A stretch of DNA of 62,721 nt from Ilumatobacteraceae bacterium (GCA_022843125.1 JALHOG010000015.1:1-62721); one strand, 5' to 3'; positions 47,245 through 57,113 are shown, numbered from the stretch's first letter. Notes: generated by a model not told the origin, from the sequence alone. Translations and numbers: made by a program.

Positions 47245-47571
47245 TCAGAGGTAGAGGCCGGTGCTGGCTTCGATGCGCTTGGCGGCGACGGCGTGGAGGT
47301 CGCGCTCGCGGAGCATGATGTAGTCCTCGCCCTGCACCTCGACCTCGTAGCGGTCGTCTGGGCTGAACAGCACCTTGTCGCCGACCTCGGCGCTGCGGAC
47401 GTTCTGGCCGAGCGCCACGACCTCGGCCCACGCGAGCCGTTTCGCCATCTGCGCCGTGGCGGGGATGAGGATGCCACCCGATGATGTGCGCTCGCCGTCT
47501 TCCTTGCTCATCTTCACGAGCAGGCGATCGTTGAGCATCTTGATCGGGATCTTCTGGTCGCCGTCGGGCAC
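47245..47571 (-). CDS. GroES-family co-chaperonin
   Basis: A 108-residue Cpn10. The mobile loop that docks to GroEL is recognisable ([17 protein letters not shown]), followed by [24 protein letters not shown] and the ending [12 protein letters not shown]. It is slightly longer than the usual 95-100 residues at both ends. No groEL is adjacent, so this is an orphan or second copy, possibly a specialised one. GTG 47571 is supported by TACCCT exactly 7 nt upstream. That -10 box overlaps the -10 box of the divergent hydrolase gene. Confidence 0.9.
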   Translation of the reverse strand: MPDGDQKIPIKMLNDRLLVKMSKEDGERTSSGGILIPATAQMAKRLAWAEVVALGQNVRSAEVGDKVLFSPDDRYEVEVQGEDYIMLRERDLHAVAAKRIEASTGLYL

Positions 47572-47594
47572 GCCGCGAAGGGTACCGTCGCGTG
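47572..47594. promoter_or_regulatory. Overlapping divergent leaderless promoters
   Basis: The whole intergenic gap is 23 bp. TACCCT on the minus strand (47579-47584) is 7 nt before the GroES GTG. TACCGT on the plus strand (47583-47588) is 6 nt before GTG 47595. The two hexamers share two base pairs (47583-47584), so both promoters cannot be melted by separate polymerases at once. Confidence 0.6.
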
Positions 47595-48218
47595 GTGAGC
47601 TCCACCCAGACGATCGACCTGACCACAGGCGACGGGGAGCGGCTCACGGCAGACCTGAGCGAACCGACCGGCGCCGTGCACGGCTCGGTGGTCGTGTGCC
47701 ACCCGCACCCGCTGTACGGCGGCAACCGGCACAACGCGGTGGTCGACGCCGTGTTCCGAGCCCTACCCGACGCCGGGTTCCGTGCATTGCGCTTCGACTT
47801 CCGTGCCGCCCGCGGCGACGGCATCGACCCCGAGGTGAGCGCGATCACCGACGTCGCCGCCGCGCTCGACGAGCTCGCAGGCCGAGAAGGCGGTGGGCCG
47901 CTGTACCTCATCGGCTACTCCTTCGGCGCGGTGGCCGCGCTGCGCACCGCCGATGCGCGGATCACCGCCACCGTCGCGATCGCACCACCGCTTCCGGTGA
48001 TGCCGATCGACCCCCCGCCCGCCGTGCCCGTCTTCGTGCTCGCTGCTCGCCACGACCAGTTCGCCTCGCCCGACGAGATCGCGTCGATCGTCGCTGCCTG
48101 GCCCGACGCCGAAGTGGTCGCGATCGAATCGGCCGACCACTTCCTCGCCGGGCACACCGCGCACGTCGCAGCGCGCACGATCGACTGGCTCACCGCCCGC
48201 TCATCGGGTTCGGGCTGA
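47595..48218 (+). CDS. Alpha/beta-hydrolase
   Basis: A 207-residue small serine hydrolase of the dienelactone-hydrolase-like group with a HPHPLYGG segment. Motifs: oxyanion region [22 protein letters not shown], nucleophile elbow GYSFGA, acid in VLAARHDQF, and catalytic His in [10 protein letters not shown]. The catalytic set is complete; the substrate is unknown. GTG 47595 is chosen because TACCGT is 6 nt upstream; GTG 47592 is equally in frame. The 3' end overlaps the convergent ABC transporter gene by 18 bp. Confidence 0.88.
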   Translation: MSSTQTIDLTTGDGERLTADLSEPTGAVHGSVVVCHPHPLYGGNRHNAVVDAVFRALPDAGFRALRFDFRAARGDGIDPEVSAITDVAAALDELAGREGGGPLYLIGYSFGAVAALRTADARITATVAIAPPLPVMPIDPPPAVPVFVLAARHDQFASPDEIASIVAAWPDAEVVAIESADHFLAGHTAHVAARTIDWLTARSSGSG

Positions 48219-49928
48219 CACGTCGCTGTCGACCAGGCGGCCGGCATCGAGGTGCAGGACCCGGTCGGCGCGTTCGAAAGCGACGGCGCGGTGCGACACG
48301 GCGAGCACGGTCATGCCTGCGTGGGCGAGGTGCTCCCAGACCCGGAGCTCGGTCTCGACGTCGAGCGCGCTCGAGAGGTCGTCCAGCACCACGAGTTCGG
48401 GTGCGTGCACGACCGCCCGGGCGCCGGCCAACCGCTGGCGCTGCCCACCCGACAGCCTGAGGCCGCGTGGGCCGATCATGGTGCCGAGCCCATCAGGCAT
48501 CTCGGCCAGATCGCGATCCATCTCGGTGAGCCGTAACGCTTCGCGGATGCGCGACTCGTCGACGTCGCCGAACGCCACGTTGGTCGCCAGCGAGTCGGAG
48601 ATCAGCTGCGGCACCTGGGGAAGGAACGCCGCGTTCGGCGGCACGAGGAACGACTGGCGATCGTCGAGCACGCAGCCGTTCCATCGGACCTCGCCGGCCA
48701 TCGTGCCGTCGAGCTCGGGCTGCCATGCGAGCCCGAGCACGGCTCGCAGCAGCGTGCTCTTGCCCGCCCCGACGGGGCCCGTGACGACGACGAACTCGCC
48801 CCTGCTGATCGTGAACGAGACGTCCGCCACGCCGGCTCCCGACGCGTAGCGAGCAGTCAGCCCCACCACGTCGAGCCGTTCGAGTGGAACCCGCTCGGGT
48901 CGGAGCACCCGGGCGTTCCCCCGCCGTGCTGCCGATCTGCCGATCGGCAGATCGCGCGAGCGAACGGTGTTGTCGGCATCACGCCCGGCAACGAGGGTGC
49001 GCATCCGATCGAACGCGACGCCGGCCTGCTTACGCCGCGCCAACACCCGGCCGATCATCCGCGGCAGGAAGCTGAGCCACCCGAGGTAGGCGGTGAACAG
49101 GGCGAGGTCGCCCACCCCGAACTGGCCCGACGCCAACCCGCCGGCGGCGACCAGCAGCACCGCGCCCAGCCCGACGTCGGCCGCGCCTCGGCTGAACGCC
49201 TGCACACCCTCGTCGAGCACCCGGTCGCGCACGGCGGTGACACGGCGCTCGTCGACGAGGCGCCGCAACCGGGCCAACAGCGCCTCGGTCGCGTCGTTCA
49301 CCTTGACCGTGGTGGCGGCCGCCATCACGTCGCCGACCAGACCGGTGACCGACGCGGTGGCCTCGCGATCCGCGAGCCGGTACTCCTTGATCCGGCTGTC
49401 GAGCAGCTTGGTCGCGATGCCGACCATCACGAGTGGCAACACCAGCACCGCAGCGGCTGCAGCGTTCGTCACGCCGAGCACGACACCGGCGAGCATCGTG
49501 AACGCCAGCCCGGCAGAGACGTCGACCAGGCCGTCGACGAACTGGGCGACGTCCTCGACGTCGTCACGGAAATGTGTGAGCGCCTCGCCGGCCGAGCCGA
49601 CGGGCTGGCCCGCCTCGGGACCACCGCTCGCCACCTGGGCCGCGAGCAGGTTGGCCCGCAGCAGCGTCTGCATCTGCGCCCACACCCTGGTCCACGTGAG
49701 CGCGCCGAAGTGGATCGACGTCATCCGGGCCACCTCGAGCACGACCAGCAGACCCACCCACCGCATCACCGCGCCGGTGTCCTGATCCGACAGGGCCGTG
49801 AAGGCGCGGCCGAGCACCCAGCCGATGGCGACCGGGATGATGAAGAACAGCATGAACAGCGACCACCCCACCCAGAAGGTGCGGCGTTCGTGTTGGCTGA
49901 CGCGCCACGCGAGCTGCCAGACGTTCAT
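48201..49928 (-). CDS. ABC exporter half, degenerate catalytic site
   Basis: A 575-residue fused membrane/ATPase half-transporter. Six membrane helices occupy residues about 15-320. The nucleotide-binding domain has Walker A GPVGAGKSTLL, a canonical signature LSGGQRQRL, and Walker B LVVLDDLSSALD in which the catalytic Glu is replaced by Asp. The ATG overlaps the stop of the partner gene (ATGA), so the two form a heterodimer. Together with the partner's altered signature, this places both changes in one composite ATP site, as in known heterodimeric exporters. The substrate is unknown. Confidence 0.93.
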   Translation of the reverse strand: MNVWQLAWRVSQHERRTFWVGWSLFMLFFIIPVAIGWVLGRAFTALSDQDTGAVMRWVGLLVVLEVARMTSIHFGALTWTRVWAQMQTLLRANLLAAQVASGGPEAGQPVGSAGEALTHFRDDVEDVAQFVDGLVDVSAGLAFTMLAGVVLGVTNAAAAAVLVLPLVMVGIATKLLDSRIKEYRLADREATASVTGLVGDVMAAATTVKVNDATEALLARLRRLVDERRVTAVRDRVLDEGVQAFSRGAADVGLGAVLLVAAGGLASGQFGVGDLALFTAYLGWLSFLPRMIGRVLARRKQAGVAFDRMRTLVAGRDADNTVRSRDLPIGRSAARRGNARVLRPERVPLERLDVVGLTARYASGAGVADVSFTISRGEFVVVTGPVGAGKSTLLRAVLGLAWQPELDGTMAGEVRWNGCVLDDRQSFLVPPNAAFLPQVPQLISDSLATNVAFGDVDESRIREALRLTEMDRDLAEMPDGLGTMIGPRGLRLSGGQRQRLAGARAVVHAPELVVLDDLSSALDVETELRVWEHLAHAGMTVLAVSHRAVAFERADRVLHLDAGRLVDSDVSARTR

Positions 49929-51805
49929 GTCGTCACCTCCCCACCGCCGGCGGTCGCCACATCGCCGCCGAGGGACTCGTCGACCAACTCGTCGATGTCA
50001 CCGGGCTCGCCGGCACCGTGCTCGAGGGCGAGCGTCAGCAGTCGGTGGAACCGGCTGAGCGGGTCGGCAGCGAGTTCGGCGCGCGGCCCGTGCTCGACCA
50101 CACGACCCGCATCGAACACGACGATCTCGTCGACCTCGCGCAGCGTCGACAACCGGTGCGCGATGACGATCGTGGTTCGCCCCCCGATCAACGTCCTGAT
50201 CGCCGATTCGACCTTGGCCTCCGTGGCCGGATCGATGCGCGCCGTCGCCTCGTCGAGCACGAGCAGGTCGGGGTCGCGCAGCCACACGCGAGCCATCGCG
50301 AGCAGCTGTGCTTCTCCGGCCGACAGACCAGCGCCGCCGGCGCCGAGCGTCCGGTCGAGGTCGCCCGCAGCGAGCTGATCGAGCCCGACGGCGAGCAGCG
50401 CGCGGCGCACGGCTGAGTCGTCCGCGGCGTCCACACCACCCGCACCGAACAGGGTGACGTTCTCGCGGATCGTGCCCCCGAACAGCTCGACCTCCTGCGG
50501 CACGAGCGCCACCCGGCGCCGCAGCTCCGCCATCGGGATGTCGGACACTGCGACCCCGCTGAACCGGATCGTCCCGGCCGTGGGCTCGACCAGCCGCAGC
50601 ACGAGACGCGAGAACGTGGTCTTGCCGCTCCCCGTGCGACCCACCACGCCGACCGATCTGCCACGGCCGATCGTCAGGGTCACGTCGTCGAGCACGGGCG
50701 TGGCATCGCCGACGCCATCGCGCACTGCATCGGTGGCGGCAACGGTGTCGGCATAGTCGAAGCACACGTGGTCGAGCTCGATCGTGAGCGGACCGGCGGG
50801 CGGCGACACCGTGCCGGTGTCGCGGATCGAGGGTTCGATCGCCAGCAGCGCGCCCACGCGGACCATCGCACCGTTGGCCTTCTGGACGGTCTCGAGTTCG
50901 TGCACGACCTCTTCGAGCGGCCGTTCGATCAGCAGGACGTACTGGAACAGCAGGAATGCGGTCCCGATCGAGATCACGTCGTTCGACAACAGCAGCGCGC
51001 TGGCGACGATCGTCAGGACCGTGCCGCCGATGACCGTGCCCTGCACCGCCCACCACATCCCCAGGAACGCCCACTCGCGACGGATCGAGCTGCCCAAGGC
51101 GTCGTGGCTCTCCTCGACGAACCGCCACATCGCATGGCCACCGGCACCGTTGGAGCGGAGGTCCTCGGCGGCGGTGAGCCGCTCCTCGATGCCGCCGTAC
51201 AGGCGGGCGTAGGCACCCATCTCGTCGGACGACTCGGCGATCGCCCTGTGTCGTGTGAGCAGCACCAGCACAGCGGCGAGCCCGACATAGACCGCCATCC
51301 CGACGCCGAGACGCCAGTCGAGCACGGCCAACACCGCGATCATGCCGGCCACCACGAACACCGCTCCGGCGGCCTTCGGGAGCACGCGGCCGAGGAGATC
51401 GCTGACCGACGTGACGTCGCCGTCGACGCGCTGGATCAGCTCACCGGGCGTGTGCCGCCGATGGAACTCGTGGTCGAGACCGAGGACGTGGCGGGTGATC
51501 CGGACGCGCAGGTCGTTCGTGGTCCGCCACGCGGCACCGGTGGCGACGCGTGCGACCAGCACCTCGACCGCCTGCCCGACGACGACGATCCCGAGGAAGA
51601 CGACCGCAAGCCGGCGCAGCTCTCCCGCCGTCGCTCCCTCGTCCGCCCGGTCGACCACCTCGCGCACGACGAGCGGCGCCGCGAGCAACAGCGACGACCC
51701 CACGGCCACGAGCGCCCCGAGCGCGAGCCACCGCCCGAGCCGCTCCCGGACGAGCATCCAGAGCGTCCGGGCGCGCACCCGCGTCGGATCGGTGGCCGTG
51801 GACAT
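49925..51805 (-). CDS. ABC exporter half, canonical Walker B with degenerate signature
   Basis: A 626-residue fused membrane/ATPase half-transporter, first gene of the pair. Six membrane segments span residues about 25-310. The ATPase domain shows Walker A GRTGSGKTTFS, signature LSAGEAQLL in place of LSGGQ, and Walker B LLVLDEATARID with its catalytic Glu intact. The signature is thus degenerate while the active site is not. ATG 51805 is chosen because GGGAGG lies 9 nt upstream; ATG 51814 is an alternative. The partner gene overlaps by 4 bp. Confidence 0.93.
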   Translation of the reverse strand: MSTATDPTRVRARTLWMLVRERLGRWLALGALVAVGSSLLLAAPLVVREVVDRADEGATAGELRRLAVVFLGIVVVGQAVEVLVARVATGAAWRTTNDLRVRITRHVLGLDHEFHRRHTPGELIQRVDGDVTSVSDLLGRVLPKAAGAVFVVAGMIAVLAVLDWRLGVGMAVYVGLAAVLVLLTRHRAIAESSDEMGAYARLYGGIEERLTAAEDLRSNGAGGHAMWRFVEESHDALGSSIRREWAFLGMWWAVQGTVIGGTVLTIVASALLLSNDVISIGTAFLLFQYVLLIERPLEEVVHELETVQKANGAMVRVGALLAIEPSIRDTGTVSPPAGPLTIELDHVCFDYADTVAATDAVRDGVGDATPVLDDVTLTIGRGRSVGVVGRTGSGKTTFSRLVLRLVEPTAGTIRFSGVAVSDIPMAELRRRVALVPQEVELFGGTIRENVTLFGAGGVDAADDSAVRRALLAVGLDQLAAGDLDRTLGAGGAGLSAGEAQLLAMARVWLRDPDLLVLDEATARIDPATEAKVESAIRTLIGGRTTIVIAHRLSTLREVDEIVVFDAGRVVEHGPRAELAADPLSRFHRLLTLALEHGAGEPGDIDELVDESLGGDVATAGGGEVTT

Positions 51806-51862
51806 GGGAGCCATCCTCCCAGCCCGCCCCAACGGAGCCCGCCGGGGTTTCGGAACAACGGG

Positions 51863-52846
51863 TCAGGCGAGGGCGGCTTCGATCTCGGCCTTCACCTCGG
51901 GCGTGATGAGCGGGATCACGGCGAGCGCACCGAAGTTCTGGTGCACCTGGCTGACCTTGCTGGCCCCGGTGATCACCGTCGACACCATCGGGTGCAGGGT
52001 GCACCACGCCAGCGCGAGCTGGGCCATCGAGCAGCCGAGCCGATCGGCGATCGGCCGCAGCCGCTCGACCCGCTGCACGGCGCCTTCGGCCGTGATCTGC
52101 TTCGCGAGCCAGCCGTAGCCGCCCAGCGCCGCGCGCGAATCCTCGGGGATGCCGTCGCGGTACTTGCCGGTGAGCAACCCGGATGCGAGCGGGCTCCAGA
52201 TGGTGTTGCCGTAGCCGTAGTCGTCGAAGATCCGGGCGTACTCGATCTCGACCTTCGACCGCTCGACCAGGTTGTACTGCGACTGCTCGGTGATCGGCTT
52301 GTGCAGGTGGTGCCGCTCGGCGATCTCGATCGCGGCGCGGATCTCGTCGGCCGACCACTCGCTGGTACCCCAGTACAGGGCCTTGCCCGACGACACGATG
52401 TCGCTCATCGCCCACACCGTCTCCTCGATCGGGGTGTCGGGGTCGGCGCGATGGCAGTACACGACGTCGACGAAGTCGAGACCGAACCGCTCCAGCGAGC
52501 CGTCGATGCCCTGCATGAGGTACTTGCGGTTCAGCGTGTTCCGCATGTTGGGGTCGTTGCCGTGAATGCCCCAGAACAGCTTCGTGGTCAGCACGTACGA
52601 CCAACGCGGCCACGCCAGCTCGCGCAGCGCCGCTCCCATGATCGTCTCGCTCTTGCCGCCGGCGTACACCTCGGCGTTGTCGAAGAAGTTGCAGCCGGCA
52701 TCGTGCGCGGCCTGCATGCACTCGAGCGCGAGGTCGGTGTCGAGCTGGGTGTCGAACGTGACCCAGCTGCCGAAGCTGAGCACGCTGACCTTGATACCCG
52801 AGCGGCCCAGCCGTCGGTATTCCATCTTCTCGTCGGGGATCGCCAT
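51863..52846 (-). CDS. Aldo/keto reductase
   Basis: A 327-residue NAD(P)H-dependent AKR, of the potassium-channel beta-subunit-like branch judging from [14 protein letters not shown] and GSWVTF at the N-terminus. Catalytic residues: Asp and Tyr in [11 protein letters not shown], Lys in LTTKLFW and His in VVYCHRADP. The NADP-binding [12 protein letters not shown] segment is also present. ATG 52846 has TAGCGT exactly 7 nt upstream (52854-52859); the box overlaps the end of the crotonase gene. It probably has its own promoter as well as read-through from upstream. Confidence 0.94.
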   Translation of the reverse strand: MAIPDEKMEYRRLGRSGIKVSVLSFGSWVTFDTQLDTDLALECMQAAHDAGCNFFDNAEVYAGGKSETIMGAALRELAWPRWSYVLTTKLFWGIHGNDPNMRNTLNRKYLMQGIDGSLERFGLDFVDVVYCHRADPDTPIEETVWAMSDIVSSGKALYWGTSEWSADEIRAAIEIAERHHLHKPITEQSQYNLVERSKVEIEYARIFDDYGYGNTIWSPLASGLLTGKYRDGIPEDSRAALGGYGWLAKQITAEGAVQRVERLRPIADRLGCSMAQLALAWCTLHPMVSTVITGASKVSQVHQNFGALAVIPLITPEVKAEIEAALA

Positions 52847-52859
52847 GTGGGCGACGCTA
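52847..52859 (-). promoter_or_regulatory. Leaderless -10 box for the AKR gene
   Basis: TAGCGT (52854-52859, minus strand) is 7 nt before ATG 52846 and falls across the last codon of the crotonase gene. Confidence 0.5.
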
Positions 52860-53591
52860 CCCAGCGCGGTCGTCCCGCACTCGACCCGCCGCACGATCGG
52901 CGGCGATCTGCTCGTCCATCCGGGACAGCACCGCCCCGCGCAGCTTGATGATCGTGCCGAGATACGCCCTCGGATCGAGCGTGTCGGCGAGGTCGGCGGC
53001 GACCGCAATCGCGCGTTCGAGCACCTCGCTCTCGGGGACCACCTCGTCGAGGAACCCGACGTCGACCGCTTCGGACGGTGGCGAGAGCCGGGCGTTCGCG
53101 ACGGCGCGCTGGCGGTGCCGCGTGCTGAGCCGGTCGTCGCAGATCGTGAACGCCCAATCGGGCAGCACCATCTTGATCGCCACCTCGTTCAGGCCGATCT
53201 TGGCGGGGATATCGGCGCCGATGCGCACGTCGCACCCGAGCAGCAGCAATGCGCCGCCGGCGACGGCGTGGCCCGTGCAGGCCGCGGCCACGGGGACCGA
53301 CGCGCCGTAGAGCCTCCGGACGAGCGCGCCGCCCGTGGCGACGAGGTCGATGATCCGGTACAGGTCGTCGCCGTACATCACGCTCAGGTCGAAGCCGCCG
53401 GAGAAGCGGCCGGGCCGGCCGTGGACCACGACGGCTCCGATGTCGTCGTCGGCTTCGGCCTCGGTGACCGCTGCGTCGATCGCGGCGATCAGCTCGAACG
53501 ACAGCGCGTTCGCCTTCCCGTCGTCGAGGTGCAGCACCATCACGCGCCCGACACGCTCCACGGTGAGTGCTGCAGCGGCTTCGTCGCTCAT
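52857..53591 (-). CDS. Enoyl-CoA hydratase/isomerase (crotonase) family
   Basis: A 244-residue crotonase-fold protein. The CoA-binding and oxyanion segments are recognisable: [26 protein letters not shown], and [19 protein letters not shown]. The usual catalytic Glu pair of true hydratases is not clearly present, as the second segment reads [17 protein letters not shown] with one Glu. An isomerase or thioesterase-like role is therefore as likely as hydration. ATG 53591 has TAGCGT exactly 7 nt upstream (53599-53604). The AKR gene follows in the same direction 10 bp later. Confidence 0.9.
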   Translation of the reverse strand: MSDEAAAALTVERVGRVMVLHLDDGKANALSFELIAAIDAAVTEAEADDDIGAVVVHGRPGRFSGGFDLSVMYGDDLYRIIDLVATGGALVRRLYGASVPVAAACTGHAVAGGALLLLGCDVRIGADIPAKIGLNEVAIKMVLPDWAFTICDDRLSTRHRQRAVANARLSPPSEAVDVGFLDEVVPESEVLERAIAVAADLADTLDPRAYLGTIIKLRGAVLSRMDEQIAADRAAGRVRDDRAG

Positions 53592-53604
53592 GGCGGCGAC
53601 GCTA
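53592..53604 (-). promoter_or_regulatory. Leaderless -10 box for the crotonase gene
   Basis: TAGCGT (53599-53604, minus strand) lies 7 nt before ATG 53591, the same box and spacing as at the downstream AKR gene. Confidence 0.5.
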
Positions 53605-53619
53605 GAGCATCGGCGCCGG

Positions 53620-54966
53620 TCAACCCACGACGAGGCGGGCCCGACCCTGGCGCTTGGCTGCGAGCATCGCCCGATCGGCCATCTCGACGACGTCGATCCC
53701 CGGCGCGGGGAAGGCAAGTCCGAGACTCACGCTCACGTGCGGCGGACCACCGATGATCGCCAGCGGGGCCGAGACCGCATCCAGGATCCGCTCACCGATG
53801 CGCCGCGCCGTCCGCTCGTCGTCGGTGTCGAGCAGCACCACGAACTCGTCACCGCCGAGGCGGGCGACCATGTCGGTCGGTCGGCTCGCACCCTCGAGCC
53901 GCCGGGCGACCTCGGCGAGGACCCGGTCGCCGACCGCGTGCCCGAACACGTCGTTGACGTCCTTGAACCGGTCGACGTCGGCATAGACGACGGCGCACCG
54001 TCCCGCGCGGGCGGCGAGCTCGTCGTGGAAGGCGTCGCGGTTCGCGACACCCGTGAGGGGATCGGTCGTCGCGGCGGCGACCAACCGGTCACGCTCGCGC
54101 CAGCGGCCGTACAGCAGCGTCGTCACCTCGACCAGACCGCGGATGCGCGACAGCACGTTCATGCGCGCGACGACCTCCTTGTCACCGTCGATGACCCGAC
54201 CCATCCGCACGAGTGCAGCGACCACGTTCCCGTCGCACACGATGGGCGAAGCCCCGACCACCTGCCAGCCACCCGCGACCGCCGCCGAACACAGCGGCTC
54301 CGGGACCGACTCCACCTCGAGCAGCGTCTCGAGCGTCGAGCCGTCGGCCCACGGTGTCCAACCGGACGCGAACGTCGCACGGACGGGCTCCGACAACCCG
54401 AAGTCGCCTGCACGCGAGCTCACCACGGTGAACGCAGTCGGCGGGACGAGGTCGACGAGGAACCAGCGCGTGACCCACTCGCCGTTCGACAGCTCGAGCT
54501 CCTCGGTCAGCAGCTGCTTGACCTCCTGACGCGACGCGCCTGCGAGCTCCGCATCCAGCGATCGGGAGGCGCCCGCCTCCATCGCTAGCGGCACGACCAC
54601 CACCGCCCACCCGTTGACGCCCAACTCGGCCGGGATCGCGGTGGGGATCACGTCGATCAGGTGCTCGCGGCCGTCGGCCGCGAGCATCACGGAACGAAAC
54701 GGGATCGGCAGGCGTGCGGTCGTGACGGGTGCGAGCGCGAGCTCGACGAAGTACCCGGCGACCTCGTGCTGTTCGTGCCCTGGTACCAGTTCGAGCACGT
54801 TCCGACCGACGAGATCGCTCGGGACGTATCCCATGAACCCTCCGGCGCCACCGCGCGCAGCGAGCACGGTGCCATCCCCGTCCACGACCATCACGAGCGG
54901 CCGCACGAGGTCGAGCAGCGCATCCGCGTCGATCACGGGGGCGACGTGGACCGGTCCGGGCAGCAT
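53620..54966 (-). CDS. Diguanylate cyclase (GGDEF) with sensory N-terminus
   Basis: A 448-residue protein. A PAS-like N-terminal domain (VMVVDGDGTVLAARGG, about residues 20-75) and a long middle domain (about 110-270) precede a GGDEF domain (about 285-448). The active-site motif RLGGDEFVVLL is intact, with an RxxD inhibitory site (RPTD) five residues before it, so c-di-GMP synthesis with product inhibition is predicted. The ATG at 54966 overlaps the stop of the upstream paralogue (TGATG). The two genes are alike along their whole length and arose by tandem duplication. Confidence 0.92.
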   Translation of the reverse strand: MLPGPVHVAPVIDADALLDLVRPLVMVVDGDGTVLAARGGAGGFMGYVPSDLVGRNVLELVPGHEQHEVAGYFVELALAPVTTARLPIPFRSVMLAADGREHLIDVIPTAIPAELGVNGWAVVVVPLAMEAGASRSLDAELAGASRQEVKQLLTEELELSNGEWVTRWFLVDLVPPTAFTVVSSRAGDFGLSEPVRATFASGWTPWADGSTLETLLEVESVPEPLCSAAVAGGWQVVGASPIVCDGNVVAALVRMGRVIDGDKEVVARMNVLSRIRGLVEVTTLLYGRWRERDRLVAAATTDPLTGVANRDAFHDELAARAGRCAVVYADVDRFKDVNDVFGHAVGDRVLAEVARRLEGASRPTDMVARLGGDEFVVLLDTDDERTARRIGERILDAVSAPLAIIGGPPHVSVSLGLAFPAPGIDVVEMADRAMLAAKRQGRARLVVG

Positions 54967-56279
54967 CACGACGCAAGCACCAGACGGGCGCGCCCCTGCC
55001 GTTTCGCGGCGAGCATCGCCCGGTCGGCCTGCTCGACCATGTCATCGCCGTCCGACCGCATCGCGAGTCCGATGCTCACGCTGATGTCGCGCGGCCCGTC
55101 GATCAAGGTGAACGGCACCCGCACCTCGTCCAGGATACGCCGGCAGATGCGTCCGGCGATGACCTCGTCGACGCAACGCAGCAGGACGACGAACTCGTCG
55201 CCGCCCACCCTGGCGACGACGTCATCGCGACGACACGCGGAGGAGACGCGACGACCGACCTCGACGAGCACCCGGTCGCCGACCGCGTGCCCGTACTCGT
55301 CGTTGACCGCCTTGAAATGGTCGATGTCGATGTAGATGACCGCGACCGAGTCCTCGTTGAGCGCGAGCGCTCCGTTCAGCGTCTCCCGATTCGCCAGACC
55401 CGTCAGGGGGTCGAACGATGCGGCGGCGCGGAGCGCATCCTGGTCACGCCAGCGGGTGAGGAGCAGCTGGGTGACCTCGATCAGCTCCCGCAGGCGCGAC
55501 TCGACGTTCGTCCGCACGTGATCGAACGACGACCGGTTCGGCGAATGGCTCAACCGGACGTAGGCCGCCACCAGCTCGCCGTGCGCGTACACCGGAGCCG
55601 ACTCGATGAAATTCCATCCGGCGAGCGAGGCGTCGCTCCTGATCACTGGCGGAGCGTCGTCGACCGACACGTCGAAACTCCCCTCTCCCCGTCCGATCTG
55701 CAGCCATGGGTCCCATCCGTCCGCGATCGCCTCGGCGATCGCAGCGTGCATCCGCACGTCGCTGTTGCGGCCGGCAGTGACCCGGCCCGACGGCAGATCG
55801 ACGAGGAACACACGCGTGGTCCAGTCGGCGTTGTCGAGCTCGAGCTCCTCGGCCAGCAGCTGCTTGACCTCGGACCTGGGGGCCCCGCCCAGCTCGGCGG
55901 CGAGCGAGCGTGACGGACCTGCCTGCATCGCGAGCGGCACGAGCACCACCACCCAGCCACCGATCTCGGGATCGTCCGGTTGACCCGTCGGGATCACGTC
56001 GACTGCGTGCTCCCGGCCGTCGGCGTCCACCAGGTGCACGCGGAACGGTAGCGGCAACAGCGCGGTCTTGACCTCCTCGCCGGCCTGCGAGAGGAAGTAC
56101 GACGCGACGTCGTTGCGCTCCGCAGCGGCCACGAGATGCAGCACGTTGGTCCCCGGTAGCGCCGCGAGATCGTGACCGAGGAAGCCGCCGCATCCACCGT
56201 GCACGGCCAGCACTGTGCCCCAGCCGTCGACGACCATCACGAGCGGTCGCACCAGTTCGAGCACCTTGCCCGGGTCCAT
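54966..56279 (-). CDS. Diguanylate cyclase (GGDEF), tandem paralogue
   Basis: A 437-residue protein, same layout as its neighbour: PAS-like start (VMVVDGWGTVLAVHGG), a middle region with SRSLAAELGGAPRSEVKQLL shared with the paralogue, and a GGDEF domain (about 275-437) with RVGGDEFVVLL and an RxxD site (RRDD). Both are predicted to be active soluble cyclases. They differ mostly in the middle domain, suggesting different signals. ATG 56279 is the start; GATGGT 6 nt upstream is only a weak -10 candidate. hisF, ahead of it, is separated by 57 bp. Confidence 0.92.
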   Translation of the reverse strand: MDPGKVLELVRPLVMVVDGWGTVLAVHGGCGGFLGHDLAALPGTNVLHLVAAAERNDVASYFLSQAGEEVKTALLPLPFRVHLVDADGREHAVDVIPTGQPDDPEIGGWVVVLVPLAMQAGPSRSLAAELGGAPRSEVKQLLAEELELDNADWTTRVFLVDLPSGRVTAGRNSDVRMHAAIAEAIADGWDPWLQIGRGEGSFDVSVDDAPPVIRSDASLAGWNFIESAPVYAHGELVAAYVRLSHSPNRSSFDHVRTNVESRLRELIEVTQLLLTRWRDQDALRAAASFDPLTGLANRETLNGALALNEDSVAVIYIDIDHFKAVNDEYGHAVGDRVLVEVGRRVSSACRRDDVVARVGGDEFVVLLRCVDEVIAGRICRRILDEVRVPFTLIDGPRDISVSIGLAMRSDGDDMVEQADRAMLAAKRQGRARLVLAS

Positions 56280-56336
56280 GCCCGTACCATCGGCACTGCC
56301 GAACAGCCCCTTGAGGATGGTCGGTCGTGTGAGGTG

Positions 56337-57113
56337 TCAGGCGCCCGGCGGGCGCACGGTGACGCCGGCGTCGAGGAGCGCAAGCTTCGCAGCGGCGATC
56401 GTGTGCTCCCCGAAGTGGAAGATCGAGGCGGCGAGCACGGCGTCGGCGCCGCCGTCGACGATGCCGTCCACGAGGTGCTGCAGTGTTCCGACACCGCCGC
56501 TCGCGATCACAGGCACGTTGACCGCTGTACTGACCGCCCGGGTGAGCTCGAGATCGAACCCGACCTTGGTGCCGTCGCGATCCATCGAGGTGAGCAGGAT
56601 CTCCCCGGCGCCGAGCGCAACCGCCCGCTCCGCCCACGCCACGGCGTCGATGCCCGTCGGGGTACGACCGCCGTGCAGGTAGATCTCGAACCCGTCCCGT
56701 GCGTGCTGACCGCGCCGTTTGGCATCCACTGCGCACACCACGCACTGGGCGCCGAACTCGGCGGCGATCTCGGCGATCAGCTCGGGACGCTGGACGGCTG
56801 CGGTGTTGACGCTGACCTTGTCGGCGCCGGCGCGCAACATGCGACGTGCGTCTTCGAGGGAGCGAATGCCGCCGCCCACGGTGAACGGGATGTAGACCTG
56901 CTCGGCGACCCGGTACACCATGTCGACCGTGGTGTCGCGGGCGTCGGATGATGCCGTGATGTCGAGGAAGACGAGCTCGTCGGCACCCTCCGCGTCGTAC
57001 CGGGCGGCCAGTTCGACCGGATCGCCGGCGTCGCGCAACTCGACGAAGTTGGTGCCCTTCACGACCCGACCGTTCGTGACGTCGAGGCACGGGATCACGC
57101 GTGCGACCTGCAT
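56337..57113 (-). CDS. hisF: Imidazole glycerol phosphate synthase subunit HisF
   Basis: A 258-residue (beta/alpha)8 cyclase that receives ammonia from HisH and forms imidazole glycerol phosphate and AICAR. The N-terminal [15 protein letters not shown] contains the catalytic Asp, [13 protein letters not shown] holds the second Asp, and the phosphate loops read TVGGGI and ASGGVGT. The ATG overlaps the hisA stop by one base (TGATG). It is the last gene of the hisC-B-H-A-F operon. Confidence 0.98.
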   Translation of the reverse strand: MQVARVIPCLDVTNGRVVKGTNFVELRDAGDPVELAARYDAEGADELVFLDITASSDARDTTVDMVYRVAEQVYIPFTVGGGIRSLEDARRMLRAGADKVSVNTAAVQRPELIAEIAAEFGAQCVVCAVDAKRRGQHARDGFEIYLHGGRTPTGIDAVAWAERAVALGAGEILLTSMDRDGTKVGFDLELTRAVSTAVNVPVIASGGVGTLQHLVDGIVDGGADAVLAASIFHFGEHTIAAAKLALLDAGVTVRPPGA

